A stretch of DNA of 64,000 bases from Rattus norvegicus (GCF_036323735.1 NC_086028.1:38388001-38452000); one strand, 5' to 3'. Counted from the stretch's first letter, positions 1 to 9,635 are shown. Notes: generated by a model not told the origin, from the letters alone. Numbers and translations: made by a program.

Positions 1-433
1 AGAAAGGTTTGTTTTAGTTCACAATTCAGGGTTACAGTCCATCACTGCAGAGGAGTGGGGCGGCGGGAAAGTCTTATCACATCACACCACAGTCAAGAGC
101 AGAGACAGTGAATGCAATACGGAGTCCATTCAGCTGAATAATAGCAGGGCCTGTGGCCCATCTACCCGCTAGACACAGCATCAACCTGACTCCCAGTGAC
201 TTGTCCTTATTCCCATAGATTAATGCGTCTCTCAGCTGTCATCAGAGGCATTTGTATTGGCAGTGATTGGCAGGGGTACAGACAGCTATGTACAGAGGGA
301 CACTTTATGGACACCGGGACTTTATGAGGAAGGAGCTGGAAAGACAAACATCCTAACTCCATGCTCTTCCCACCCTTTGGTCACCGGCCAGTGCTTGCCA
401 CTACCAAACCTATGGACGAAGAACTCAGTAATG

Positions 434-612
434 GGCCAGTGACATGGTTCAGTGAGCAAAGATGTTTGCTATTGAACCTGATGGCCTGGGTTTGATCCCC
501 AGAACCAACTCTGGACCTCTGACCTCCACGTGTCTGCTGGGGCATGCATGCCCTACCTCCCAGGCTTAACAAATAAATGTAATTTGTAAAAGAACCTAAA
601 AATAAAAAGAAT
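434..612 (+). mobile_element. Diverged B2/B3-like SINE
   Basis: The tRNA-like head (TGGTTCAGTGAGCAAAG...), a box-B-like GTTTGATCCCC and an A-rich AATAAATGTAA tail are visible in the order of rodent B2/B3 SINEs. Strongly diverged, and boundaries are approximate. Bases 1-433 before it hold nothing I recognise. Confidence 0.5.
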
Positions 613-879
613 TCCTTAGTATCATCCACTGCGGTCCACCTCGAAGTACCCAGGGGAGCCTGAGAGAGAGCTGAGGGTACGGAAGAAGCAGGGTCTCCTG
701 TCCCAAATACGGGAAGTAATAGGTGAGAACCCTCCCAGCGCAGACCATAAAGGAGAAGATGGCCTCACTCAACACCACCTGACTTTGGCATTTGCAAAGA
801 GCTACTGCAAAGCTAGGGAAAATTTTAGAGACCATGGACACATTTCCAGAAAGCATCACAAAGTTCTCTTAATTAATCA

Positions 880-1095
880 GAAAAAGATAAATAACCCACT
901 CAAGAAGAAAAGAGAAAAAGAAGGTGAAAGACATGAATCAGCGTTACCCAGAACAGGAAATGCAAATGGCCAATAAACACAGGAAGAGATGCGCACCCAG
1001 TTAGTTACCAGGGAAATGAAAAACGTAAACCACAGGGAGATAACACTTCCCACCTACCCCACTGGCAGAAATCAAAAGTCAGATATTACATCTCA
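880..1095 (+). mobile_element. L1 (LINE-1) ORF2 3'-part fragment, decayed
   Basis: The sequence follows the typical L1 ORF2 3' region: 'AATAACCCACT', then 'AAATGCAAATGGCCAATAAACA', then 'AGTTACCAGGGAAATGAAAA' and 'CCACAGGGAGATAACACTTC'. Frames are broken, so this is a dead 5'-truncated piece. The family is recognised by pattern only. Bases 613-879 show no clear feature. Confidence 0.5.
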
Positions 1096-1304
1096 GTCCA
1101 GGATGTGAAGTAAAAGGAATTCTGATGCATCACCCGAGGGAATAAACTGGTAGTTTTGAAATGCAGGTCCTGGTAACACGCGTTTCGGGTACACACACCC
1201 AGAGGTTCAACCCAGTATACGCTTTGAAGGCCCACTGACCAGTTATGTCCTTGCCTTAAACAACTTCTTTTTTCTAACCATCTCTCCCCTCCATCCTCCT
1301 CCAT

Positions 1305-1436
1305 GAGACAGTCACGTATCTGTCACGTAACTCATGCTGGCTTTGAACTTACTGCGTTATGTTAAATACTTGACACCTCCTCCGTCCATCTCCTAAATGT
1401 TGGGATTACAGGTATACACCATTATATCCCACTTAA
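1305..1436 (-). mobile_element. Diverged B1 SINE, antisense
   Basis: On the + strand it reads GAGACAGTC...GCTGGCTTTGAACTTACTG...TGTTGGGATTACAGGTATACACC, the reverse of a B1 (7SL-derived) element. Old copy with approximate ends. Confidence 0.5.
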
Positions 1437-1439
1437 AAA

Positions 1440-1655
1440 TTAAATTTGTTATTTTATGTATATGAATATTTTTTTTGCCTGCATGTATGTCCATGCACCA
1501 CATGTGTGTCTGGTAACTAAGAAGACCAGAAGAGAACATTGGAGTCCCAGACAGCCATGAGCCAACATGTGGGTGCTGGGAATTGAACCAGGGTCCTGTA
1601 GAAGAGCAGCCAGTGCTTCTCTTCTCAACCATCTCTCCGGCCACAAATAAAGTTT
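1440..1655 (-). mobile_element. B2/B3 SINE, antisense
   Basis: On the + strand it runs from the AT-rich tail (TTTATGTATATGAATATTTTTT) through CCAGAAGAGAACATTGG, GTGGGTGCTGGGAATTGAAC and AAGAGCAGCCAGTGCTTCT to the reversed head CAACCATCTCTCCGGCC. This is a fairly complete B3/B2-type copy. Confidence 0.6.
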
Positions 1656-2185
1656 TTTTTTTTAATTTTATGGATGATTTTAGATTTAAACAGAATTATT
1701 CAAATAGAGTAGGATCCCCGCCTTTGTGACCTTCCCTCCCTGTGTGGTTTGTAGATACTGATTTTTTTTTTATACTTAACTAAAAGCCACACCTTAACCA
1801 GATTTCCTAAATCTATCTAATATTCTATTTGTACCAATCTTTTTGGATGCTGGGGATTACGTGCTTCTTGCACGTATATCATGGGCCACACACTCACAAA
1901 CCTGCAACATTACACCTAATTACAGTGCATCGGAGAAGGTACGTTGGGGGCGGGGCTGCAGGGGAGGTTGAGCTTTCGAAGGTGTCAGTTCAGTTGATTA
2001 AAACAATTTATGTTGTTAAACAGCTGGGCCTCTCGGAATCGCTGGTTTATTGCATGAGAATGTTCTACTCATCTGGATATACTTAGTAGGGGCTAAGGAG
2101 CAGTTTGGTGAAGCTAGGACACAAATGGAGTCACTTTGGCCTGTCAACTGACAGACCACGAAGCCTGTCGACACCAAATGAGGTG
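1656..2185. other. AT-rich intergenic stretch, nothing recognised
   Basis: No gene, clear repeat or motif cluster stands out. Bases 2105-2150 may contain a decayed Gapdh 5' end, discussed with the adjacent pseudogene. Confidence 0.4.
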
Positions 2186-2619
2186 ATATGTGTCCTTCCT
2201 CATCCCAATGTGTCCATTGTGGATCTGACCTGCTGCCCGGAGAGAGCTGCCAAGTGTGATGACATCAAGGAGGCGGTGAAGCAGGCGTGTGGTGGGCCCG
2301 GAAGGGGATCCTGAACTATACTGAGGACCAGGCTGTCTCCCGTAACTTTAACAGAGGCACTCTTCTCTTCGTCCTTTCGTGATGGAACATTATCAAGCCC
2401 ATTTCCTGATAGGGAATCCAGGGTTATGGACCTCATGCCTCCTTCAAGAAATAAGGAGCCATGGACCACCCACACCAGGAAGAGAGGGGCCCTCGGCTGC
2501 CGAGGAGTCCTTGCCTGGATTCAGCCTCCATCACACTGAGCATCCCCTCACAGTTCCATTCCAGATCCGCAGACAAGTTAGGAAGTCCCCTTGTCTCCAA
2601 TGCCATCAGTCATGTTCAC
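2186..2619 (+). pseudogene. Gapdh processed pseudogene, 3' part of coding region plus 3'UTR
   Basis: The + strand translates near 2207-2290 as PNVSIVDLTC...AAKCDDIKEAVKQA, matching the GAPDH catalytic-domain stretch PNVSVVDLTC...AKYDDIKKVVKQA. It continues through a TATACTGAGGACCAG block, a degraded ATGGACCTCATG block where the enzyme's C-terminus lies, then a copy of the Gapdh 3'UTR (GACCACCC, GAGGAGTCC, ACACTGAGCATC) up to a mutated ATCAATAAAGTTC-like end near 2605-2617. No introns separate the blocks, so it derives from mRNA. Frameshifts, a stop at 2312-2314 and deletions of about 30 bases show it is dead. Gapdh retrocopies are numerous in rodents. No A-tail is left; a B2-like SINE starts about 10 bases further on. 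The 5' limit is uncertain. Confidence 0.82.
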
Positions 2620-2627
2620 CGCCAGGA

Positions 2628-2830
2628 GCTGAAGAGATGGCTCAGCAGGTGAGAGCACCGGATGCTCATCCAGAAGACTCCGGTCCCACTTCCGGCATCC
2701 ACATGGCATTTCACAGCAGTCCGTAGTCCAGGGGATCTGGTGCCCCCTTCTGGACTCTGTAGACACCTGGCATGCATGTCGCGCCCAGACATACAGGCGG
2801 ACAACACATACAGATAAAAGAAAAAAAAAT
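2628..2830 (+). mobile_element. B2/B3-like SINE
   Basis: Head GCTGAAGAGATGGCTCAGCAG, middle CCCCCTTCTGGACTCTGTAGACACCTGGCATGCATG, tail ACACATACAGATAAAAGAAAAAAAAAT. It sits directly behind the Gapdh pseudogene, so the two insertions abut. Confidence 0.6.
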
Positions 2831-2914
2831 AGGCAAAATAAAATAATATGTAATATCAGAACATTTACATCTGTGACAAAACTTTAAAGAATAACAAAGA
2901 AACCATTTACTAGA

Positions 2915-3110
2915 AGGAGGGACTGGGATGTGGCTCCCTTGGTAGAATGCTTGTCTGGGGTGTACAAAGCTCTAGGCTGGATCCCCAGAACTGCATAAAA
3001 CCACTGCAGTCCTGGCACATCAGAAGTAGGCGCAGAGGACCAGAAGCACAAAGTACTCCTCAACCACATTTTGAAATTGAATCCAGCCTCAAGACAGTGT
3101 CAAGACAGAG
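2915..3110 (+). mobile_element. B4/ID_B1-like composite SINE
   Basis: ID-like head (GACTGGGATGTGGCTCCCTTGGTAGAATGCTTG, box B-like GCTGGATCCCCAG) followed by B1-like sequence. This arrangement is typical of the B4/ID_B1 class. Old and approximate. Confidence 0.45.
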
Positions 3111-4280
3111 AGGTTCAGGGGCCAGGGGAGAAGAAAGGGATGGAAGGGAAAACACCAGTATCATGTCTCCTCTGGTAGGAGGGAATATGGTCACTGCGGT
3201 GAGGCAGGGAGTGCCCTCTGAGTTGAGGGATGGACACAGGGTTTTGCTGTTTTAGGTCATTGCCGTGAGCGCCGTTTTCCCTTGTACATGTGACTGGTTT
3301 CATAATGATCAGGTTGAAAATGCCCACGCCTGCTCTTTTCTATCCCTGGAAGGGTACTTTCCACCTAGTCCTCACCCCCACGCTGCTGGATTGAGGTGGG
3401 AGAAACCCGGAGCTGAAGCAAACAGGAACTTTTGTCTTGGAAGAAATTGGGTTTTGTCTCTTACCATCCTATTCAAAAACCCACCATACATCACGATGCT
3501 TCCCGTTTCTCAGATGTCTAGAAAGATGCTCGCACACCGTAAAGAGTGGAATCAGGGCAGCTTACAGGGTCCCCTAGAGCCCTCAGCATCTTTTGAATGG
3601 TAGGCTGGACTCTTAGCGGTGGTCTGGAATGAAGGCCAAATCTATGCTTCTAGGTGAGGAATGATCCCAAATGTGAAGACCCGTGAGCAGGGCGACTCTC
3701 CCTGCAAGAAGTGTCCCAGCTAGAAGCAGACCCAGGCTACTGGGCTCTGGGCACTGATGTTCTGCATCCACTTGTCACTGAAGAGCAGCTATTGCGGTAC
3801 TAGCGGTGCACCTGTCCTGAGCGTTAGCCATGCCCCAGGGAGAAACACAGCTCTGCGATAGCTCATTGTCTCCAGTAGAGGGAGACAGTGAACACACATA
3901 CGGAGCGGCTCTACAGCTTGGTAGAGTGAGTGCTGTGAAGGAGAGGCCGGTGGATGTAAAACAGCGAGTTCAGCGGGTGTTTCCCAAGGCTGGACAAACA
4001 GGATCATATTCTCTCTTGCTGAGGTCCAAGTCCAAAGCCTTTGCCAAGACGCCGATAATTTCCCGGGTCCTATGCTGCCAAGCTGATCACTAGGTCTCTC
4101 TCGATGCTGCTGCGTGCCTTGCTTTGTGGACCTCGTTAGCTGTTCAGGAGCTCTGGCTGTGTTCTGCGACCTAACAAAACGCAGACCTGTGTACCACGCT
4201 CATCAGCCGTCTCTTGGTCGTCTTTGAATTCAACCTGAGCACAAATACGCCTGTTCTTTTTATTTTACTTTGTTTGAGAT
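3111..4280. other. Mostly unique intergenic sequence
   Basis: No repeat, splice-flanked ORF or RNA gene is evident. Short ORFs here have no recognisable protein sequence. The only motif noted is the CTCF-like site at 3872. Confidence 0.4.
3872..3884 (+). promoter_or_regulatory. CTCF-like core motif
   Basis: CCAGTAGAGGGAG fits the core CCASYAGRKGGCR except that the C before the last position is A. Motif only; occupancy unknown. Confidence 0.3.
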
Positions 4281-4282
4281 TC

Positions 4283-4562
4283 ATTATTTTTCTTTTACGT
4301 GTATAAGTGCCCGGCGCCCATGAAGGTCAGAAAGGATGCCCTGGAACCAGAGTTAGAGGTAGCTGTGAGCCAACATATGGGTGCTGGGAATCGAACCCAG
4401 GTACTCTACAAGAGCAACAAGACCTCTTTTTTTTTTTTTTTTTTTTCGGAGCTGGGGACCGAACCCAGGGCCTTGCGCTTCCTAGGTAAGCGCTCTACCA
4501 CTGAGCTAAATCCCCAGCCCCGCAACAAGACCTCTTAACTGCTAAGGCATCTCTCCAGCCCC
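4283..4562 (-). mobile_element. B3/B2 SINE, antisense, split by an ID insertion
   Basis: 4283-4428 holds the 3' and middle part (CCATGAAGGTCAGAAAGGATGCC, TGGGTGCTGGGAATCGAACC). 4537-4562 holds the reversed head (AACTGCTAAGGCATCTCTCCAGCCCC). The two halves join cleanly once the ID copy and one duplicate are removed, so the ID is younger than this SINE. Confidence 0.65.
4429..4521 (-). mobile_element. ID (BC1-type) SINE, antisense, nested
   Basis: A T-run is followed by CGGAGCTGGGGACCGAACCC...GAGCTAAATCCCCAGCCCC, the reverse of a full ID element (tRNA-Ala/BC1-derived). A perfect 15-bp duplication, GCAACAAGACCTCTT, flanks it at 4414-4428 and 4522-4536. It is inserted in the B3/B2 copy spanning 4283-4562. 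Confidence 0.93.
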
Positions 4563-4564
4563 CT

Positions 4565-4603
<39 letters not shown>

Positions 4604-4607
4604 TACA

Positions 4608-4750
4608 TTTTTTTTGAGGCAGGATTTCCCTGTATAGTCCCAGCTGTCCTGGAACTCACGATGTATATCAGACTGGCCTCAAACTCAAAGATCTGCCTGC
4701 CTCTGCCTCCTGAGTGGTAGAATTAAAGGCGTGCGCCACTGTGCCCAGCT
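4608..4750 (-). mobile_element. B1 SINE, antisense
   Basis: + strand: TTTTGAGGCAGGATTTCCCTGTATAG...CTGTCCTGGAACTCAC...GCCTCAAACTC...TAAAGGCGTGCGCCACTGTGCCCAGC. Near full length. Confidence 0.75.
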
Positions 4751-4770
4751 TATTTAAAAAATATTTTATT

Positions 4771-4915
4771 GCTGGTCAATGGTGGCACATTTTTAATCCC
4801 AGTACTAGAGAGGCAGAGGCAGTCAAATCTGAGTTTGAGGTCAGCCTGGTTTACAGAGTGAGTTCAAGACAGTCAGACTTACAATGAGAATCCTTGTATT
4901 GAAAACAAAACAAAA
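4771..4915 (+). mobile_element. B1 SINE
   Basis: TGGTGGCACATTTTTAATCCCAG...GAGGCAGAGGCAG...CAGCCTGGTTTACAGAGTGAGTTCAAGACAG followed by an AAAACAAAACAAAA tail. Diverged but complete in outline. Confidence 0.65.
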
Positions 4916-4920
4916 AATTA

Positions 4921-5145
4921 TATGTGTATATGTGTGTGCATGCATGTGTGAGTGTGTGCGCATATGTGCGTGCATGTGCATGTGCGTGTGTGCGTGTGCG
5001 TGTATGTTCATGTGGCTATGTGCCATGTGAGTGTATGTGCCCATGGTGGTCAGAAGAGGGCATGGAATCCCCTGGAACTGGAGTTTCAGGTGGTTGTGAG
5101 CAGAGTGTTGGGAACAGATCTCAGGTCCTCTGCAGTATAGTGAGT
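4921..5145 (-). mobile_element. TG-rich microsatellite plus B3-like SINE remnant, antisense
   Basis: 4921-5040 is an imperfect TG/TGCA/TGCG run. 5041-5145 reads CCATGGTGGTCAGAAGAGGGCATGGAATCCCCTGGAACTGG...GTGTTGGGAACAGATCTCAGGTCCTCTGCAG, the usual antisense B3/B2 body. The TG run is the expanded 3' tail of that SINE. Bases 5205-5320 look like a B1 remnant. Confidence 0.5.
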
Positions 5146-5596
5146 TATCTCTCTTTATATAAAATAAAGCTCCTGCACTTTATTTTATTTTACAGTCAGA
5201 TTCTCACTATGTAACCTGTTCTATTTTGAGTCAAGGTGCCATTGGCCCCTAGACTGAGTGATCTTCCTGCCTTTGTCTCTCGAGCACCGGGGTTTCCAGG
5301 CATGTATCCCCAAGGTCACCTTTTGAAGTCTTAGAAAATTTTTCATCCTTAGAACTAAGAGCTCAGCTCACTATCTCCCTCTTGTGGCCGATCTGGGTAT
5401 TTCTTCCCAAATTCCCACCAGTCGGGGAGCAGAAACTGGCTGCAAGGCTGCTCAATGCTGTTCCTTCGCACTGTGGCTCAAGACGCTGAGGTGCTTCTGC
5501 TATCTTAGAAAAGAAGCCTGGGCTGAGGGAAGCCAAGTTCTGTGCTCTTTCCTGCAGCGCAGGCCAACTTATCGGAGTCGTTGGTGAGATCCAACA

Positions 5597-5610
5597 CCGC
5601 CCCCTAGAGG
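5597..5610 (-). promoter_or_regulatory. CTCF-like motif, minus orientation
   Basis: On the minus strand CCTCTAGGGGGCGG fits the CTCF core apart from T at the third position. It is the first of three such motifs within 600 bp and points opposite to the other two. Confidence 0.4.
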
Positions 5611-5859
5611 CTGCTATGTTAATTTTCACCCCACCCCCACCCCCGTCGTTCCCACTTTAAATACCTTCAAATAGCTGGACTCCAGCCTTCCTTATCACCT
5701 CCCCAGAGTTCTGGGATCTACATCTGCCTTCTACAGAAGAGACCTTCTGCCAGTTTACATCAGCCCATGCCTAGCATCAGCGTGATCCAGATGCAGAAAG
5801 AAGGCAGGCACACACTCCTATCCATCAAAGAAATAATATTTTAAAGTGGGCAGAGAGTG

Positions 5860-6012
5860 GGGCAGGCGTGGTAGCACACATCTTTAATCTCAGCATTCAA
5901 AGAGACAGAGAAGGGTAGATCTCTGCGAGTTTGAGGGCAGCATGGTCTATACAGTGAGTTGCAAGTCAGCCAGGGTTACACAATGAGAGCCTGTCTCGAT
6001 AAACAAACACAA
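5860..6012 (+). mobile_element. B1 SINE
   Basis: GGGGCAGGCGTGGTAGCACACATCTTTAATC...GAGTTTGAGGGCAGCATGGTCTATACAGTGAGTT...TGAGAGCCTGTCTCGATAAACAAACAC. Complete but diverged. Confidence 0.7.
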
Positions 6013-6132
6013 GTAAATCACTTGCCATCGTCCTAATCCTCCAGCAGGAAGCAGTGGGAGTTCTGTGGAGAAGAGGTCGTCCTCTTCGGCCGTCTATCAT
6101 CTTACACTGAAGACAGTCAAAGGCATTCTCCA

Positions 6133-6146
6133 CCACTAGAGGGGGG
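6133..6146 (+). promoter_or_regulatory. CTCF-like motif, plus orientation
   Basis: CCACTAGAGGGGGG. The first ten bases fit the CTCF core exactly and the GC pair after them is replaced by GG. It lies 46 bp (start to start) before a better match. Confidence 0.4.
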
Positions 6147-6176
6147 ACGGCGGAGACCGGGTGGCTCTTTCCAACC

Positions 6177-6194
6177 TGCCACTAGAGGGCAGCA
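6177..6194 (+). promoter_or_regulatory. Strong CTCF consensus motif, plus orientation
   Basis: TGCCACTAGAGGGCAGCA contains CCACTAGAGGGCA, an exact fit to CCASYAGRKGGCR with good flanks. It lies in non-SINE sequence. CTCF is the zinc-finger architectural protein that anchors loops; motif orientation matters for loop pairing. Binding is not shown by sequence alone. Confidence 0.55.
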
Positions 6195-6451
6195 TGTCGG
6201 GACTTTAAGAACAACAGTAACAACACAGCACCAGGCTACTCTCCCTACTCCCAGCCCCCCTTTGTTCGAATCTCCCGTGCCTTTCACCTCCCAAACTTGT
6301 GAGGACACTGAACTCAGAGTTCCAAATACCAGATTTGTAGACAAGGAGTTGTTCATGGTGCCTCGGTTTAAAAAAGGGGGTTCTCTTGGCTCTTGGACAC
6401 ACATAAGGTAGGCACGTGCTAAACCTACTTAATAAAACGGGTGTCAATATC

Positions 6452-6587
6452 CTGGCTGGGCTTGGTGGCACATGCCTTTAGTCCCAGCATTCAGGAGGTG
6501 GAGGCAGGTGGATGTCTAACTTTGAGGCCAGTCTGGTAACAGAGTAAGTTCCGGGAGGGCCAGGGCTACACGGAGACACCCTGTCTC

Positions 6588-6636
<49 letters not shown>

Positions 6637-6638
6637 AT
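6452..6638 (+). mobile_element. B1 SINE with expanded (AAAT)n tail
   Basis: GGCTGGGCTTGGTGGCACATGCCTTTAGTCCCAGCATTC...GGCCAGGGCTACACGGAGACACCCTGTCTC, then about 11 copies of AAAT/ATAA at 6591-6638, a length-variable microsatellite grown from the A-tail. Confidence 0.8.
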
Positions 6639-6711
6639 GGTGGCGGTGTCCTAATGGAGGCAATACTTTTACAATATTAGTATCACGTGACCATATAAAA
6701 TATGTATTTAT

Positions 6712-6920
6712 GAGCCGGGAAGATGGTTCAGTCTATCAAGTGCATACATCACAATCATGGGACCTGAATAGAACACAAAACCTATTTGTAAAGCCGGTAC
6801 GTACCTGTAATCCCAGTGTTGGATTGACAAAGACAGGTGGGTTCCTGGAGTGAGTTAGCTGGCCTCTAGCCCATCTGTGAGCTCTAAATACAGTGAAGAA
6901 CCTTGTCTCAAAATATACGG
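6712..6920 (+). mobile_element. Diverged B2/B4-like SINE
   Basis: Head GAGCCGGGAAGATGGTTCAGTCTATCAAGTGC, middle GTACCTGTAATCCCAGTGTTGG, end AAGAACCTTGTCTCAAAATAT. A mixture of tRNA-head and B1-like parts. Confidence 0.5.
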
Positions 6921-6926
6921 TGTCCA

Positions 6927-7120
6927 GGAGGCTGGAGAAACGGTTCAGCTGTTAAGAGCACTGGCTGCTCTTCCAGAGGTCCTGAGTTCAATTCCCAGAA
7001 ACCACATGGTGGCTCACAACCATCTGTAATGAGATCTGATGCCCTCTTCTGGTGTGTCTGAAGATAGAGACAGTGTACTCAAACACATAAAATAAAAATA
7101 AGTAAATCTAAAAGAAAAAA
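6927..7120 (+). mobile_element. B2 SINE
   Basis: AGGCTGGAGAAACGGTTCAGCTGTTAAGAGCACTGGC...CACATGGTGGCTCACAACCATCTGTAATGAGATCTGATGCCCTCTTCTGGTGTGTCTGAAGATAG...CATAAAATAAAAATAAGTAAATC. Full-length B2. Confidence 0.85.
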
Positions 7121-7147
7121 GTGTATTAAAAATATAGATATACGGTG

Positions 7148-7265
7148 TCAGACCAGAGGAATGGCTCAGTTGATAAAGGTGCTGCCAAGTTTGACAACCT
7201 GAGTTCAATTCCCTGTTTCCTTATGTGGAAGAGGAGAACCAATTCCAGCAAGCTGTTCTCTGACA

Positions 7266-7350
<85 letters not shown>
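7148..7350 (+). mobile_element. SINE with (TC)n(AC)n tail microsatellite
   Basis: A tRNA-like head (CAGAGGAATGGCTCAGTTGATAAAGGTGC, GAGTTCAATTCCC) is followed by a compound repeat: TC at 7265-7304 and AC at 7304-7348. The repeat occupies the place of the SINE tail. Confidence 0.6.
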
Positions 7351-7384
7351 GCAAACACGCACATAAGTAAATGAATTGTTATTT

Positions 7385-7530
7385 TGTTCTTCAAGACCAG
7401 GTTTCTTTGTGTAGCCCTGACTGTCTTGGAACTCACTCTGTAGACCAGGATGGTCTCAAGCTCAGAGATCCTCCTGCTTCAGCCCCCCAAGTGCTGAGAT
7501 TAAAGGCATATATCACCATCACCTGGCTTT
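7385..7530 (-). mobile_element. B1 SINE, antisense
   Basis: + strand: GTTCTTCAAGACCAGGTTTCTTTGTGTAGCCCTGACTGTCTTGGAACTCACTCTGTAGACCAGG...GCTGAGATTAAAGGC. Typical reversed B1. Confidence 0.75.
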
Positions 7531-7559
7531 TTTTTTTTTTTAAAGAAAATAATTTTTTT

Positions 7560-7725
7560 CAAAAGATTTATTTATGCTCTATCTGCCTTTACACTTGCAG
7601 GCCAGAAGAGGGCATCAGATCACATTACAGATGATTGTGACCCACCACGTAGTTACTGGGAATTGAACTCAGGACCTCTGAAAGAGCAGGACCTTTTAAC
7701 TGATGAACCATCTCTCCAACCCCTG
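7560..7725 (-). mobile_element. B2 SINE, antisense
   Basis: + strand: AAAAGATTTATTTATG...GGCCAGAAGAGGGCATCAGATCACATTACAGATG...GGGAATTGAACTCAGGACCTCTG...ACCATCTCTCCAACCCC. Confidence 0.8.
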
Positions 7726-7822
7726 GAAATAAATGCAATTTTTAAAATTAAAAAAAAATAAGGTAGAGATTAAGGAAGATGTTTTAACATCTGGTATCTG
7801 CACCTGTGTGTATATGTATTTG

Positions 7823-7825
<3 letters not shown>

Positions 7826-7854
<29 letters not shown>

Positions 7855-7985
7855 AGGCATGATGTTATACACACCTGTAATACCATCACTGGGAAACAGA
7901 GGCAGTTGGACCTGTGTGCCAGCCTGGTCTACAGACTGACATTAAGGCCAGCCAGTGCTACCCAGACATACTGTGTCAAAAGCAC
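7826..7985 (+). mobile_element. (CA)n microsatellite followed by B1 SINE
   Basis: (CA) about 14 copies at 7826-7853, then CAGGCATGATGTTATACACACCTGTAATACC...CAGCCTGGTCTACAGACTGACATTAAGGCCAGCCAGTGCTACC. A diverged B1. Confidence 0.6.
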
Positions 7986-9115
7986 TTTTTAAAATAAAGA
8001 GCTTGTGTATACCACTCATAGAGGTATACCTCAGTCCTTCCAGAAGTATCCATTAGCTGGGGTTCTGTGTGCTCTATTCCTCCTGAGTGCTGAGTGCCTA
8101 CTGTTTTGTTTGTTTCCTTGGAGGTTGTTTATTCGCTGCTAGCTGTTGTTCCCTCTCTATTTTCTTCACCCTGCCTATATTGGCATTATTTGAGAACTCT
8201 TGGTGTCCTATATAAATATCAATATTGCTCTCGGACAACATATACTTCCAGTATAGGTGACTACCGGTGTCCTTGGCTCTAGAAGGTAAGGCCCTCTACT
8301 GAAGACATCCTACACTTTGAACACCAGGCTCCAAGTCTTGGCGGTAGATATTATCTAAAAGCCTCTTCCCTGAGGTCTAGCCTTCATAGTACCAGAAGGC
8401 ACCATGCAAACTTGCAACATTCCTACCCAGCTATGATGCCTATTGACCCCAATAACAGCCAGCACAGCATGGGACCCTCAGTGTGCAGTAGTAGCACACA
8501 CACCTGTCTGTAACCAGCGGCTCTCCCGTCAGACTTAAGGCTTGATGCTAACTAAGCAAGAGGAAAATCATTCCCAGTACTGGTAACCTAGCAACTACCC
8601 TGGGCTAGTGTGGTCGTGGATCTTGGAAAGGAAGCCACAACCACCACTTTACTATACCAACATGACTCCTAACTACATCCTAAATATTTATCCTTACACC
8701 CACAGATAAGTGTAATCCTCATCCCTCGCCAAGGAAACTGTCTTTGCAGTAGATGGAGACCACTACAGATCAAATTTCGGAGTTGAAGAATGAAAGTCCC
8801 AACTGCCACCCCTGTAGCACAACTCCTCACCCAAGGCTCCGGATCATTGTGGAAGTGGGGGGTGGGGCGGGGGGTCTGTAAGAGCCAGAGAACAGGGAGT
8901 TTGCTGGTAGATTGTGTCCTAGAAATGCCAGAGATTCTGCACACATGAAGCCTTATCAATCGTTACCTAAACAAGACCGGAATAGGAAGATACCAAATAG
9001 ACATGCCAATGTGGAACAGAGACGTATGAGGCCTCAATCCTAGACAAAGAGCTACAGGGGACTTAGGAGTGCAAGGTCAGCCCTGAAAACACCTACATAG
9101 AAATAACATTATGAG
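7986..9115. other. Mostly unique intergenic sequence
   Basis: No recognisable gene or full repeat. Short ORFs (such as 8094-8282 on + and 8669-8959 on -) resemble no protein I know. Confidence 0.4.
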
Positions 9116-9117
9116 GG

Positions 9118-9320
9118 TTGGGGGTGGGTGGGTAGAGAGATGGCTCAGAGGTTAAGAGTACTGACTGCTCTTCCAGAGGTCCTAGTTCAATTCCCAGCAG
9201 CCACATGGTGGCTTCACAACCATCTGTGATGGGATCGGATGCCCTCTTCTGGTGTGTGTGAAGACAGTGACAGTGCACTCACATGAAATAAATGAATAAA
9301 TTTTAAAAATAAAACAAAAC
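9118..9320 (+). mobile_element. B2 SINE
   Basis: GGGTGGGTAGAGAGATGGCTCAGAGGTTAAGAGTACTGACTGCTCTTCCAGAGG...GATGGGATCGGATGCCCTCTTCTGGTGTGTGTGAAGACAG...GAAATAAATGAATAAATTTT. A (CA)n run follows at 9370-9390. Confidence 0.85.
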
Positions 9321-9557
9321 AAAGGGCATTATATAAACTAAACAGGCTAGATTTATATATTGGGAATGCACACACACACACACACACACATGCACGCACA
9401 AATGTAGCAACAATTAAAGAAAAAGAGGCTATGAATTTTACAAGAGAGTGGGGCTGTTGCCTGGAAGGGGTTGGGGGAAGGGAATAGGAAGAATGATGTA
9501 ATTATAATCTCAAAAATATATACAATAAGAGAGAAAGCACGAGCATAATTGAGTTTT

Positions 9558-9635
9558 ATTTTTTAAAGATTTATTTATTTATTTTGTATATGGGTACACT
9601 GTAGCTGTCTTCAGACACAGCCGTCTCTCCAGCCC
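9558..9635 (-). mobile_element. Internally deleted 78-bp B2 copy with intact target-site duplication
   Basis: Read on the minus strand it is the B2 head GGGGCTGGAGAGACGGCT joined directly to the B2 3' end GTGTCTGAAGACAGCTACAG and its AT-rich tail; about 110 bases of the middle are absent. Perfect 14-bp duplications CATAATTGAGTTTT at 9544-9557 and 9636-9649 show that it behaves as one insertion. The deletion either existed in the RNA or cDNA that integrated, or occurred later inside the copy. Confidence 0.85.
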
